A stretch of DNA of 64,000 nucleotides from Edaphochlamys debaryana (lineage: Eukaryota > Chlorophyta > Chlorophyceae > Chlamydomonadales): the NCBI GenBank assembly GCA_016858145.1, contig JAEHOE010000042.1, forward strand, positions 124,001 to 188,000. The letters run 5' to 3'. Position 1 is the first letter of the stretch. Every line of letters begins with the position of its first letter. The notes beneath the pieces were generated by a model. The model made no database searches, was not told the origin of the DNA, and saw nothing but the letters and a program-made list of their open reading frames with translations. This document shows, piece after piece, positions 35,401 to 45,446 of this stretch. The position numbers and the translations under genes are program-made.

Positions 35401-38400
35401 CGGAGGCGGCAGCGACGGCGACGAAGGAGGAGGGCTGGCCGTGGGGGGCGCGGGCATGCCGGGACCGCCCGACGGAGGCGGGCTAGGCGGGGCCGTGGGC
35501 GGAGGACGCGGAAGCAGGCTCGGAGGAGCGGCAGGCGGCATCTCGTAGCACGGCACGGGAGGAGGAGGAGGCGGAGAAGGTGTCGAAGGCTGCTGTTGGG
35601 GTGGCGGGAATTCTAATGTGCACGTGTTCTCGAATTGGGCGCTCAAGCAAGTTGAGGGCACGCCGGTCGGGTCTGTTGAATCTGCTCGGAAGAAGTATTC
35701 GGAGAGTTCGGGCGTACATTCGGATGTCCCCTTGAGGAGCTCAACCCAGGTGTTCATGCTGGTTTGCACTTCGTCTTGTAGCCGTGCAGCGTCAGAGGTT
35801 GACCCGAAAGCGCCACAGATGACCAGAGTTGGAAACAGGTTGAGAAATCTGTTATAGGCGGACGAGCAGCTGGTTTGACTGAAGGGGGTAACGACTCGAG
35901 CACCTGTACCATTTGCGATGACCTCTAGGGTGCTTGCTACAACTGCCGTGAGAGAGGCACAGGAGTCATTGGTGAAGGTGAAGAGGGGCCCACCGAGGAC
36001 GAGCGGGGGCTGAATGATGAAGTATATGCAGACCTCACAGGGGACGTCGGGCGGGGGATTCGTAGGCGGGGCCGGAGGAGAAGGTGGCACGGGTGAAGGC
36101 GGCAGCGGCGAAGGCTGGCTTGGGGCTGGCGGTTCAGGCGAGGGCGGAGTCGGGGACGGTGGCATGGGGGCCGGAGGGCTTGGGGATGGAGGCGGCGGCG
36201 AGGGGGGACTTGGGGAGGGCGGCAGAGGCGAAGGCGGGATAGGGGATGGCGGACTCGGGGACGGCAGACTCGGGGACGGTGGGCTAGGCGATGGCGGCAG
36301 CGGTGAAGGAGGGCTTGGGGAGGGAGGGCCCGGGGAGGTCGGCGGCAGCGGTGACGGAGCGCAGGACTGCTCCCACGATCCCACCAAGCAAGTCGCGGCT
36401 CCCGCTGGGTCCTGAGCCACTGCCTGCACCGTGTACCCTGCCATGCGGAGGGCGCACTGGTCTCCCCCTAGGACTGCTGCAGCCCAAGCGCTCAAGCCAT
36501 CCTTGCCTCCAAGCCATGCCTGCAAGGTAAGCGCCGGGTGCGGTCACAGTCAGCAAGCACAGCCGAGGCCGCCCTGGGCCTTCAAGTGCTAAGCATCTGT
36601 CGTCTTGCCAAGGGAATACATGTTTGTACCTTGGTCCCGCAACCTAGTCCCGGCTCAGCGACTGCCAATCAATACGCCACCTACCTGCAGCTTCGCGCCC
36701 TCGGCGGCGTTGGCAAAGCCGCCGCACACGGCAATGTACGGCAGTACGGCAGGCTCCGCGATCGGGTCGTACGACGGCGAGCAGAACCGCGCCGCGAAGG
36801 CGAGCGTTAGTACGGCGCCGTAGTCGAGGGCCGCCTGGTTCATGCTGGTCGCCACGAGCGATCCGATTCGGTCGCACAGCTGCTGGTCGAAAGTTACCAA
36901 GGGCCCTAGCAGGGGCTGAGGTGGGACCAGGTACAGATACAGGCACACAAGGCAAGGCGGGGCGGGCATCGGTGGGCTCGCCGGCGTTGGGGGCAGCGAT
37001 GGAGGCCTGGGACTTGGTGGCGGGGAGGGCGGCGGCGGGCCCGGAGGAGAGGGCGAGGGAGGCGATGGGCTGGGCGGCCGTGGGGATGGCGGGGCGGGGC
37101 TGGGCGGCCGTGGGGACGGGGGGTGAGGGCTTGGAGGCGGGGGCGACGGCGGCCGTGGGGGCGGTGGCCGTGGGCTGGGAGGAGGAGGAGGCGGAGGAGG
37201 AGGCGGAGGCGGCGGAGGCGGACGCGGGGATGGCGGACGCGGGCTGGGTGGGGACGGGCTGGGCAGTGGCGGCGACGGTGGCGAAGGGCTGGGGGGCCGA
37301 GGCGATGGCGGCGGCAACCGTGGCGGCCGCGGCGGCGGCCGCGGCGGCGGCCGCGGCGGCCGCGGTGACGGGGGCCCTGGGTTGGGAGGGCGGGGGCTGG
37401 GCAGGGGCGGCGGTGAAGGTGCTGGACTCGGAGGCTCTGGAGACGGCGGCGGCAGCCGGGGCGGCCGCGGGGGGGGCCGTGGGGGCCGCGGGGGCCGCGG
37501 CGAGGGCGGCGGGGCTGGGGGCCGTGGTTTGGTGGGCGGAAGGGGCGGCGCCGGTGGCCGCGGCGGAGGCGGCGGTGAGAGCGTCATGTTGCAGACCGGG
37601 CAGTAGTCGGATGCACCGGATTCAGCAAAAGAGTATTGGCACACACCGCCCATGGCTTTGGAATAGCACAGGTCCTCGAAAGCGCTGCATGGCGGCTTGC
37701 TCAGGACGCAGACGGTCGTCCCCACGAAGGTGGCATTGGTCCTCTTGAGATTATAGATTCGGATCTCGAATCCGGTGCCTGGCGGCCGGGAAGGTGCCAG
37801 AACGTAACCTCAGCAGTGTGCGGGTCGACGGTGGGCGGTTGGCAGGGTTGTGAGCAGCAGGCCGGAACGGCGGCTGGGTTTGGGGTTGCGGGGGGCACGA
37901 GCGGCACAAAAGATATGGGCAGGCACCCAGCCGCGCACATGTGACCGCACAGCACGGCCGATTATTCCCTCCGGGTCCCATCGTCCACCCACCATTATTC
38001 TGCGCGTAGACCCCCCACGACGGATAGCGGTCCTCGTTGACCCTTATCTCCAGGATATCCGTCTTCTTGCCGCACGAGGAGGTGGTCTCGAACTGCGGGC
38101 GTCGCGGGCAAAAAGCGTGGGGGCATTGAGCAAACGCCAACAGCAAGAGCGCCCCCGAGCTTCTGGAGCTGTTCCGGGGCAGCATGAAGTGCCCCGCCGC
38201 CTGGCACGCTTCCAACGGTCCCGGACACCTGAGCAGGAGCACCCAGCACCTGAGCCGAGCTCAGCCGAACAGGCGCCTCTTAGCAAGCAAGCTTAAGGAC
38301 TTGGTGTTCCCAGCAGTAACAGCGCACGGGCCTCTACATACGCTGGTCTGATGCTGAGGTGATGGGGTGATGGGGTGCTAGCGGCAGCAGCGCACGGGTG

Positions 38401-39352
38401 CCTGCACTGGCTGACATTCCGCAAGGGGCTGGCGGGTCGCCGCGACCCGTCAGGCCGTGGTCAGGCCCGCCCGACCCTCAGTCCTCGCGCACCGAGATCT
38501 TGTCGGCTCGCTGGTGCAGCGCTCGGCAGCACTCGAGCGATTGGTCGCAGCCGCGATACGCCACTTGGAAGCACGTCTGCGTGAGGTTTCGCTCCACGGT
38601 CGCGGGCTGCGAGGCGGGTGCAAGCAACGGCGCGTGGAGGGGAAGCAATTAGTCAGTGGGCGTGGAACATCGATAACGGGAGGAACACGCCGGGGTGCAA
38701 GGGACACGAGCTGGCTATGGAGTCCCAGGGAGTCCCACACAGGAAAGGCATCCAGAACCCCGTGCAGCGCATCTCGTGCTTAACCATCCGCCTCACCAGC
38801 CGGGTGAAGTTTAGGAACCGGAGCTCGTAAGGCGAACACCCGCAATCGTAGGTGATGCACTTGCACCACGGAAACTCGAACGCTTGTTTGCCAGCAAGCG
38901 CGCGCCGTGCGGCAATGGCCCCCCCATGCCCTTCATCCTCCGACTGTTGCCGGAGATTGAGGGGACGCAACCGGGGTAGCTCTGTCGCACCCCGCCCGTA
39001 GCCCCGGAGCACATCCGAGGCAGAGGCTGTTGGGCCAAAGGCAAGGCGGGCGGGGGAGGGCGGGGGGTAACGAGTGCCTCCCAGGGCCGTCTTGAGGACC
39101 CGGGGCCCCCCTGTTACCCCGCTGTAATTTCCGCCCTGATGCTGGGCAAACCCGTCCACCGCCCCGCACGCCGAAGGCTGGCAGACCCTCAATAAAGCTC
39201 TCCGTCTGAAACCCGCGGGATCGTCACGCCCACGCCCACGCCTTGATTGGGCATCTCCGTAAACCCCGCCGGAACGGTCCACGCTTGCCTTTGACGACCT
39301 CCCGCGCTGTGCCCAGAAGCAGCAGCCCCACCAGCCAGCGCATGAACGTCAT
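20451..39352 (-). CDS. Giant modular pherophorin P2 (about 5,520 residues)
   Basis: A secreted hydroxyproline-rich matrix glycoprotein. Exons on the - strand: 39352-39289, 39026-38797, 38606-38493, 38092-37993, 37778-36685, 36519-22754, 22507-21677, 21449-21379, 21261-21109, 20781-20685 and 20504-20451 (TAA). The signal peptide is [18 protein letters not shown]. The N-terminal pherophorin domain starts near residue 73 ([16 protein letters not shown], then [33 protein letters not shown]). Four Cys modules follow: [12 protein letters not shown] (~36950), [12 protein letters not shown] (~36040), [12 protein letters not shown] (~24275) and [12 protein letters not shown] (~22790). Between the second and third lie 30 copies of a ~100-residue unit and 22 copies of an 18-residue unit. 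The C-terminal pherophorin domain has [50 protein letters not shown] and [10 protein letters not shown]. Eleven single-base insertions interrupt the array frame; 13,766 minus 11 is divisible by three and both ends are phase 0, so one continuous exon is inferred. The first intron has a GC donor. Confidence 0.85.
23263..23700 (-). repeat. 108-bp tandem repeat in the P2 Pro-rich linker
   Basis: Coding repeat of about 36 residues (segments such as [15 protein letters not shown] and [14 protein letters not shown]), with three to four copies spaced 108 bases. On the + strand the marker ggtgtggga recurs at about 23362, 23470 and 23579. It sits between Cys modules 3 and 4 of P2. Confidence 0.7.
24300..25275 (-). 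repeat. [12 protein letters not shown] short-period Pro-rich linker of P2
   Basis: A nearly pure run of (S/T/K)PPSP units with 15-30-base period, read on the - strand, linking the 54-bp array to Cys module 3. Such SPn/PPSPx segments are the typical arabinosylated and galactosylated rods of volvocine wall proteins. Confidence 0.8.
25406..26593 (-). repeat. 54-bp tandem array (22 copies) coding an 18-residue Pro-rich unit
   Basis: Twenty-two in-frame copies of [18 protein letters not shown] and variants ([19 protein letters not shown]) in P2. Copies with the rare APTPAPP variant (gtgtaggggccgcc on the + strand) lie at about 25698, 26130 and 26346, that is 432 and 216 bases apart (8 and 4 units). 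This points to block-wise duplication. No frame break occurs inside this array. Confidence 0.93.
26619..35575 (-). repeat. ~300-bp tandem array (30 copies) coding a ~100-residue two-Cys Pro-rich unit
   Basis: Thirty near-identical head-to-tail units of 294-303 bases make up most of the largest P2 exon. Each unit reads [20 protein letters not shown] at its start, then [57 protein letters not shown] and a variable Pro run. Each has two Cys (PCYE and PCEH). Copies differ by only a few substitutions (for example Q-P versus Q-L in [10 protein letters not shown]) and by the length of the terminal poly-Pro run. Eleven single-base insertions shift frame between blocks, near 34975, 33888, 33330, 32695, 32299, 31698, 30695, 30242, 29304, 28281 and 26911. 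Confidence 0.97.
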
Positions 39353-40440
39353 GCGCCTGCAAGCCTGAAGTGGCGATGTCCAAGGGCAGAAGGGAGGGGT
39401 CTCGCCGCAATAATGCCCGGCACGACATTCTCGACACACGACCACAAGGCGCGCTTTGCAGCCCACCCTTAGACAGCTTTGAGTTTCCGCTTCAAGAAAA
39501 CAGCGATGCCACTGTGCTTTGCGCATTTGCCGAAGGTGTTGAGAAGCGTCGGCCGAGCGACCCCCGCGCCCGGTTACGACAGGTTAGCTGCAGCCAGGGC
39601 CCTGGTGCCCGCACCTTGCAATGTGTAAGTGGCGCATCACCAGGAGGTACCGCGGGGTATGGACACGCGGCCGCGGGAGGTCGGCGACGGCGCGCAAATG
39701 GCTAAACTCCACGAAAGAACGCCCTGAGCGACTCTCTTCCAGCTCTCTGCTATTGATGCTACGTCCTCAAGTTGTTAGAAGCGACAGAAGAGCGCGAACA
39801 AGTTCGGTCAGAGCAATTTGGCGCGGGCTGTCTCTGTCTGAGCTAGCGCAATTCACGTATTTGAGCTCCAGAGTAAGCCTATGTGCGGCGTATGTATCGA
39901 GCAATGCTGAAGCTTTGCTAGAGGTTGACTGTTGCTGGTTTGAGAGCAGTCGATGGAGGTACGCCAGTAGACCGCGAACACGACCGAAGAGTGGGCTCGT
40001 CAAGCTTAGGCGAAGAAGTATAGACAATAACATATAGATTTGTTGTCCCTGGCACACCTGCAGCATAGTCTGGAGGCGGCAAGTATGAACACGGGAGTTG
40101 GCCGGCGCGCGGGCAGCAACAACTCGGCCGAGCGCGACCCAGCTTTTGCGCCTTCGCGGCATTCAGAAGCATGCTCCTTGCTCCTGATGCCGCATTCGAG
40201 CGGATCGTCCGAATTTCAGAGTTCCAGACTCCGTAGGCCTTGGAGTCCGCGCCTAGAAGTGGAGTCAGGGTGTAGTCACCCCCCCTCCGCACCCGTGCGG
40301 CCCTGTGCGGCTGCGTGCGGCTGCGCGTCCCAGTGCGAGCGGAGGCAATCGAGCAGCGCCTCCACGCCCGCGAGCGAGCGCAACCCAGCCTCCCGCCTGG
40401 CCCCACAACCGGAGCTGACCTCCACACAGTGCCACTAACT

Positions 40441-40760
40441 CCACGGACTCGGGTAGGCCGACGCCCCACGGTCACGCACCCCAGACACGACCCTCTCCCC
40501 ATCCGTTTCACCAGAGCGTCGACGTACCCCAACCTGCCCGCGCCGGCTTCACCTAGAGAAGACGTCAGGGACACTCAGGGACAACCAGGAACTCAGGACC
40601 GATGCCGGCTCCCGTCCGACACGCCCAATTCCCCCACCAATCCACGTCCGTGACGCCTGCACGTCCCGCGGCCGGCCACGCTGCGACATCACATACCCCT
40701 ATCCGCTTCACCAGAGCTTCGACGCCCCCCAATCGCCTGCAATGTGTAACTTGAAACACT
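40441..40760. repeat. Diverged ~200-bp tandem duplication
   Basis: The segment atccgtttcaccagagcg at 40501 recurs as atccgcttcaccagagct at 40701, exactly 200 bases later, and flanking sequence on both sides is recognisably similar. It is noncoding as far as I can see. Confidence 0.6.
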
Positions 40761-41272
40761 CCTCAGCCCGCCCACGCACTGGGACAAGTTAATGAGGCCC
40801 GGAGCAGGCCAGAGTTGGGTAGGGTCGGTGACCGCCCCTCGGGGCCCCCCCTGGACCCGCCCGGGCCCGCAAGGTTTCAGCGGTTTAAGGAACCTTTAGA
40901 CTTTCTCTTTGTATTCCTCGCTTTGGCCCCGACTAGAGGATGCAATGGTTACAGTAGGAACCGCCTCCGAGCACCAGCTGAGAGGGGTTAAGCGTAAAGC
41001 GCCACCTACCGGGTATGGGCCTCCATACCAGCACCGCCCCCAGCTGCAGCCAACTGTTGGTCGTTGACCCACAACGAGGGGGTCGCCGAGGGGAGACCCC
41101 TCAAAACTTCTTTTCTGGCGCTTGGCCTACCAAGCGCAAATTTCTGGGAAGCGGTCTCGGCCCGCGAGCGGGCCGGTGTTCTTTGAAGGGCCAAGGCACG
41201 TCCAGGCACGTCGAGGGCCACCACTGACTCACACCACCAGGCACAGCGTCCCAACATCCCACCAAAATGCCC

Positions 41273-41692
41273 CTAGCGTCGCACGGGCAACCAGAGGGCC
41301 ACCAAGACATCCAGCAGAGCACCACTCGCAGCAAGTATGACATCGAACGCAACATCACACCTTTCCGCAAAGCCATTCGTCCGGACAGCCCCGCAGATGC
41401 CGCACCATGCTAGCTCTGCGTGCGAATGGTTGGGACTTCTATGCGGCGGCACGAGGGCTGCCGATCGTGGCCTGACGCGGCACAAGGCCCGCCTACCAGC
41501 CAACTTAGCTGACACCCTATGGCTCAGATGAGCGTAGTAGTGCGACCACGACCGGACGTGCGAGGAGACATAGTACGCCGCCTTCAAGCTTGAGTCCCAG
41601 AGCTCGCCCTTACATGCAGTCTCTCCGCTAGCCGTCCATAGCATCCAACAAGCGAGAATGAAGATCATCTGGCCGACTAGAGCTGGGGACAA
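41273..41692 (-). CDS. Small hypothetical open frame with a signal-peptide-like N-terminus
   Basis: An uninterrupted 139-codon frame. It starts MSPALVGQMIFILACWMLW followed by TASGETACKGELWDSS, so it has a hydrophobic stretch and a plausible signal-peptidase site (TASG|E). The rest is not low-complexity. There is no recognised family, no splice evidence, and it lies in repeat-rich DNA between two large genes, so it may be chance or a fragment of a mobile element. Reported as a candidate only. Confidence 0.22.
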   Translation of the reverse strand: MSPALVGQMIFILACWMLWTASGETACKGELWDSSLKAAYYVSSHVRSWSHYYAHLSHRVSAKLAGRRALCRVRPRSAALVPPHRSPNHSHAELAWCGICGAVRTNGFAERCDVAFDVILAASGALLDVLVALWLPVRR

Positions 41693-42626
41693 AGCCGCCC
41701 GCCTAGTCGGCGCCCCCCACGTCAGCCTTTGGGAGGACTCTTTCCACCCCCCATGTGGAATGCCCCCATTCGTATGCCGATGTGCGCTGTTTCCCCTTTC
41801 CGGTAACCCCGGCTGAGATCTGGCTTGCCGTTCCCTCCATCTTTGGTGCGGCCAGCCGCATAGCTGAGGGGCATAGTGCTAGCTGTATGCCGTACAGCCT
41901 GGGCGAGAGGCCAGGGTGGAGCACTCCTGATTGACACCGACGTTGGCCACCAATCGGCCGGCCCCCGCACCATTCTCGCCAACCCCGGCCGGCCGTCACT
42001 GTCACTGGTGACGGCCCAGAGTGCTGCAGTCCAGTGGGTCTTGGAGGGGCAGGGGTTTTGGTACGGGTAAGTGTCCAGGAAGGGGCGGGAGGGCTTTGCC
42101 TTCGATTCGTGCAGGAGTGGATGTGGCTCCAATGCAGCACGCGGGTTGTCATGCAGAGTGCCGGAGGTCAGCCGACGACGACTGAGCGAGGTGAAAGCGC
42201 TGAGGTGGGAGCATCAGCAGAGCCCTTCGAGGGCCCTTCCAGTACAAGGGGAAGAGCTGGATCGGTAGGGGTCATGTGGCAGTCCACGCTCAGGTGCTCC
42301 CCGTCCGCCAACGCCGGCAGTCCTCCTAGGTGTTGACACTAACACGCCCACGCACACAGGGTCTCAGCACTGAGCACGTCACAATCTTCGGACGTGCCTC
42401 GTACAAGGCCCTTGTGCACTTTGGCGTTTGCACCCTGGCAGGACTCTACGGGAACTTGAGCTCCGCGCGCGCGGCTTCAGGGCAGCGGTGACAAGGTGGA
42501 GGCCTTTGCAGAGGTTGCACTCGCTCGGTGGCACACAGCCTCAAGGCGGCCGGGGACACCGCCCTGTAAGTGTGCCCCCTTGCACACTGTGGAGGGCGTG
42601 CTCCCCTTCTGGCTCCTGCGCCTTTG

Positions 42627-42867
42627 CGTGGAGCAGGATTGGCACGGAGGGCTTGGCCGCTGACCACTTCGCGGTTACCCAACACAGTAGTGCGTGTCAA
42701 GGTTGATCCTGCATTAGCATTCCGCACAGTTGGCGCATCATTACGGGCACTACGGTAGTCAACGTCTGGTTGTCCGCTGGGAGGCGTTGGGTGGCTTTGG
42801 GTTCTCGGCGGCAGGCGTGATACGTGTGTGCAGGTGAGGGTGTGCAGGGAGGGGCGACGGGGGGAAA
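42627..42867 (+). repeat. Dispersed repeat R2, copy A
   Basis: Resembles 43937-44161 in direct orientation. Shared landmarks are gcgtggagcagga, gggcttggccgctgacc, acttcgcggttacc, cctgcattagca, cgtctggttgtccgctggga, cggcggcaggcgtgatacgt and gacggggggaaa. The copies differ by substitutions and small indels. Confidence 0.7.
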
Positions 42868-43186
42868 CACCGACAACGGGGACCCAGCAAGGGCACGAGT
42901 AGACCAGCAAACCACTCAAACCAGACAGTACAGGCACAAGGACGAGGACAGGGACAGAAGAGGTCCTCAAGGGACCAGGGCGAACCTCAGCAGAGGTCGT
43001 AGCGGCCAGGCAAGCCTGACCGCTCACCCGCCTCACACCGGGGCGAAGTCTGCTCACACCAGAGCGAAGACACCACCTCCCCAGCTCCACACCACAGCAA
43101 GCAGACCACCAACCCAGCAGCACATCTGAATAAGGCCCGGCCCCTCCAACGATAGTACCGGAAAGCCCAACCCCCCGCCACCCACA

Positions 43187-43640
43187 AAACACTGAGCTGC
43201 GCAGCAGTTTAGGCTTGCCCCCTTTTTGACAGCGGGACTTTGGGGTTGGGGTTGGGGGTGGGTCGCCGGGGGGTCGGGGGCGGCGCAGGGGGCCGCGGGG
43301 GGAGGGAGGCCGCGTCGCACGCGCGGCACTGCACGTGCACCCCGCAGCGCTGCAACAACGCGCCGGGGCACGTTGGGTAGTCGACACGCAGAATGCAGCT
43401 TGCGAGGCATGCGCGGCTGGTCGCGGCAGGTCTTGCGTGCCTCGGGGGCTCGCGTCGGCGGTCCGCTGAACGGCGGCTGGGGAACTCTCCGGCGGCGGGC
43501 GCGGCCTGAGCAGGTCAGTGACGCTTCAAGTTTCTACTATGTCAACTACGCAATTCACCAACGGGGCGCCCTGCGACGTGACCGCATAGGCGTAGCCCCT
43601 GCTCCGCCTTCCGGGGGTGAAATGGGGCAAGCCAACCCAG
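43187..43640 (+). repeat. Dispersed repeat R1, copy B
   Basis: Second copy of the element at 4509-4925, same orientation. Here it lies between the two R2 copies. Confidence 0.65.
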
Positions 43641-43936
43641 ACCTCCCCCAACACAACAACAGAACAGAAACCGCTACCGCAACAGCCAACCCTGCGCTCT
43701 CCACCTCCGGCCGCCTCCAGCTCCGCCGGCAGCGGCTTCCGCCGCGGCCGTACGTTGCCGCGGCGCGCGCCGCCGCCTCGCCGGATGTCGGCTCCACCAG
43801 CGGAGCCTCCCGCCGCGGCCCCCGCCACGGCGCCTCAGGCGCCGCCGCTTCGCCCCCCACGCCCCGGCTGCCGCCCCCGCCCGCCGCGGCTCCCGCCGCG
43901 GCCCTCGCCGTGGCGCCTGCCGCCGCTTCGGCCCCC

Positions 43937-44161
43937 GCGTGGAGCAGGAGAGCAGGATTGGCACGGCGGAGGGCTTGGCCGCTGACCACTTCGCGGTTAC
44001 CAAACACACAGTACTGCGTGCCAAAGTTGAGCCTGCATTAGCACTCCGCACAATTGGCGCATTATCATGGGCAGTAGCTCACGTCTGGTTGTCCGCTGGG
44101 AGGTGTGGATTCGCGGCGGCAGGCGTGATACGTGTGTTAAGGGAGGGGTGACGGGGGGAAA
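43937..44161 (+). repeat. Dispersed repeat R2, copy B
   Basis: Direct repeat of 42627-42867, about 1.3 kb downstream. Together the two R2 copies bracket R1 copy B, which suggests one composite non-autonomous element or a segmental duplication. Confidence 0.7.
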
Positions 44162-45446
44162 GATCCAGCAAGTGGGGTCGGGGAACTGGGGTCCGGGGAC
44201 CTTGCCCTGTCGCGCCCACACTCCCCAGAGGCGGCTTCACAACGCCTGCCTTGTTGCTGGCCTCAGTGGCTGCGAAGAGGGACTTCAGGGGCCCAGGCAA
44301 GGGGAGGGGGGCCGAGGGGCATGTCAACTGAACGCCAGCCGGCTAGGAACAGCCAGGCGGCCTCAAGGGTTTGCCTCCTGCAAAACCAACGCGCCTCAGC
44401 CCCGCCAGACTCTGCCGTAGTCATGCGAGTTTTTGCAAGCAACATACCGTACCACCCCATCCATCCCCCTGGTGGTGCGGTTCCTCGTAAGGGCGGACGG
44501 CCCCCAGCTGCTGACCCCCCCCCCCCCTTCTCTCTCCCCTCTGCGTCAGGCCAGCTGCTTCACTGCTCGCAAGATCAGCGTTGTGGGTTGGACCCAGGCA
44601 GAGTTTCTAGGCTGGGAACCTGGGATTGTATTTTGCTGGCCTTGCTTTCCGCGTAACCTCGTCCCCGTGTCCCATTCCCCCTCTGCGTCCGGCCATGGTC
44701 GTCCTCCTCGTAATGGGCGTGGTCCGCCGCGAGGTGCCAACTCGGCCGCGCACTCCCGGTGCTTCTTTCTCGCACCACTGTGAGCCTCACGAACAGCTTC
44801 AGCGCCCTGCAGTGCGCACGGTGCGCAGCGGTGCGTTGCGACACAACCGCCACAAAGTGTGAACTCGTCGCAAGGGCCGAGAGCCCTCAGACCGCAAAAC
44901 TACGCTTGGTTTAACAGCAAATCAGCCGGAATCGTGGGTCGCCTATCCTGTGCAGCTCTTAGGCCAATCGTCGATGCGAACCGTCGAAACCCACCCAGGG
45001 CCCCTGCGCTCTTCCACCACCCTAGTCGAGAGTTCGCTGAGTCGCTCGAGCCTGTAAACTGTACCTTACGGAGTGCATCGTGCCAGACATTACCCTTCTA
45101 TCGAGCCCTGAAGGCTTTGCGGGCCATCATCGCGCGGGGCTGTCTACGACAGCTAGCGCCAAAGGCCTCGGCTTGGCGGCTTTCACCACAAACACATTTC
45201 CCAGGCTGTAAGCTTATGCCTGGCGCTTACTGTGCGTGGCGCCAGGTTTGTTAGAGCTCGGTAAACTGTAGTGCCCTTGTCAATGCTCCCCACGACCTTG
45301 TCATACGCGCTTCTTACTCTCGCTGATACCTGTACATCTAGTATAGCATGAAGTAGCTGTCGCTGCAGCATATCTTGGGTCGGCACGACGGCATCCCGTG
45401 CGCGCCATTAGTGCAGGCTGCGCCGAGGCAGCCCTGAGGCGCGGTT

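Larger units (their letters stand above)
39353..45446. other. Repeat-rich divergent intergenic region (P2 / P3)
   Basis: About 6.1 kb between the start codons of the head-to-head giant pherophorin genes. It contains a 200-bp tandem duplication near 40441-40760, one small open frame with a signal-peptide-like start (41692-41273), and dispersed repeats R1 and R2 between 42627 and 44161. The promoters of both genes should be at its ends. I found no exon set with consistent splicing. Confidence 0.55.

Noticed and set aside
26619..35575. Regular direct repeats considered as a CRISPR array or satellite DNA
   Set aside because: Units are 300 bases with no unique spacers, lie inside a coding exon with maintained reading frame, and the genome is eukaryotic.
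26928..35616. Long + strand frames of hundreds of codons rich in Arg (runs of RRRRR) or Gly/Asp across the array
   Set aside because: They are mirror images of the Pro-rich coding repeat on the - strand. GC-rich repeats without TAA/TAG/TGA stay open in several frames. They have no splice logic and break at the same +1 sites.
42446..43387. 313-codon - strand frame
   Set aside because: It crosses two dispersed repeats, has no recognised domain and no splice pattern. Likely open by GC bias.
43226..44041. 271-codon + strand frame and overlapping - frames in the R1/R2 region
   Set aside because: Composition is low-complexity Pro/Ala/Arg in all frames and the region is made of repeats, so no coding claim is justified.
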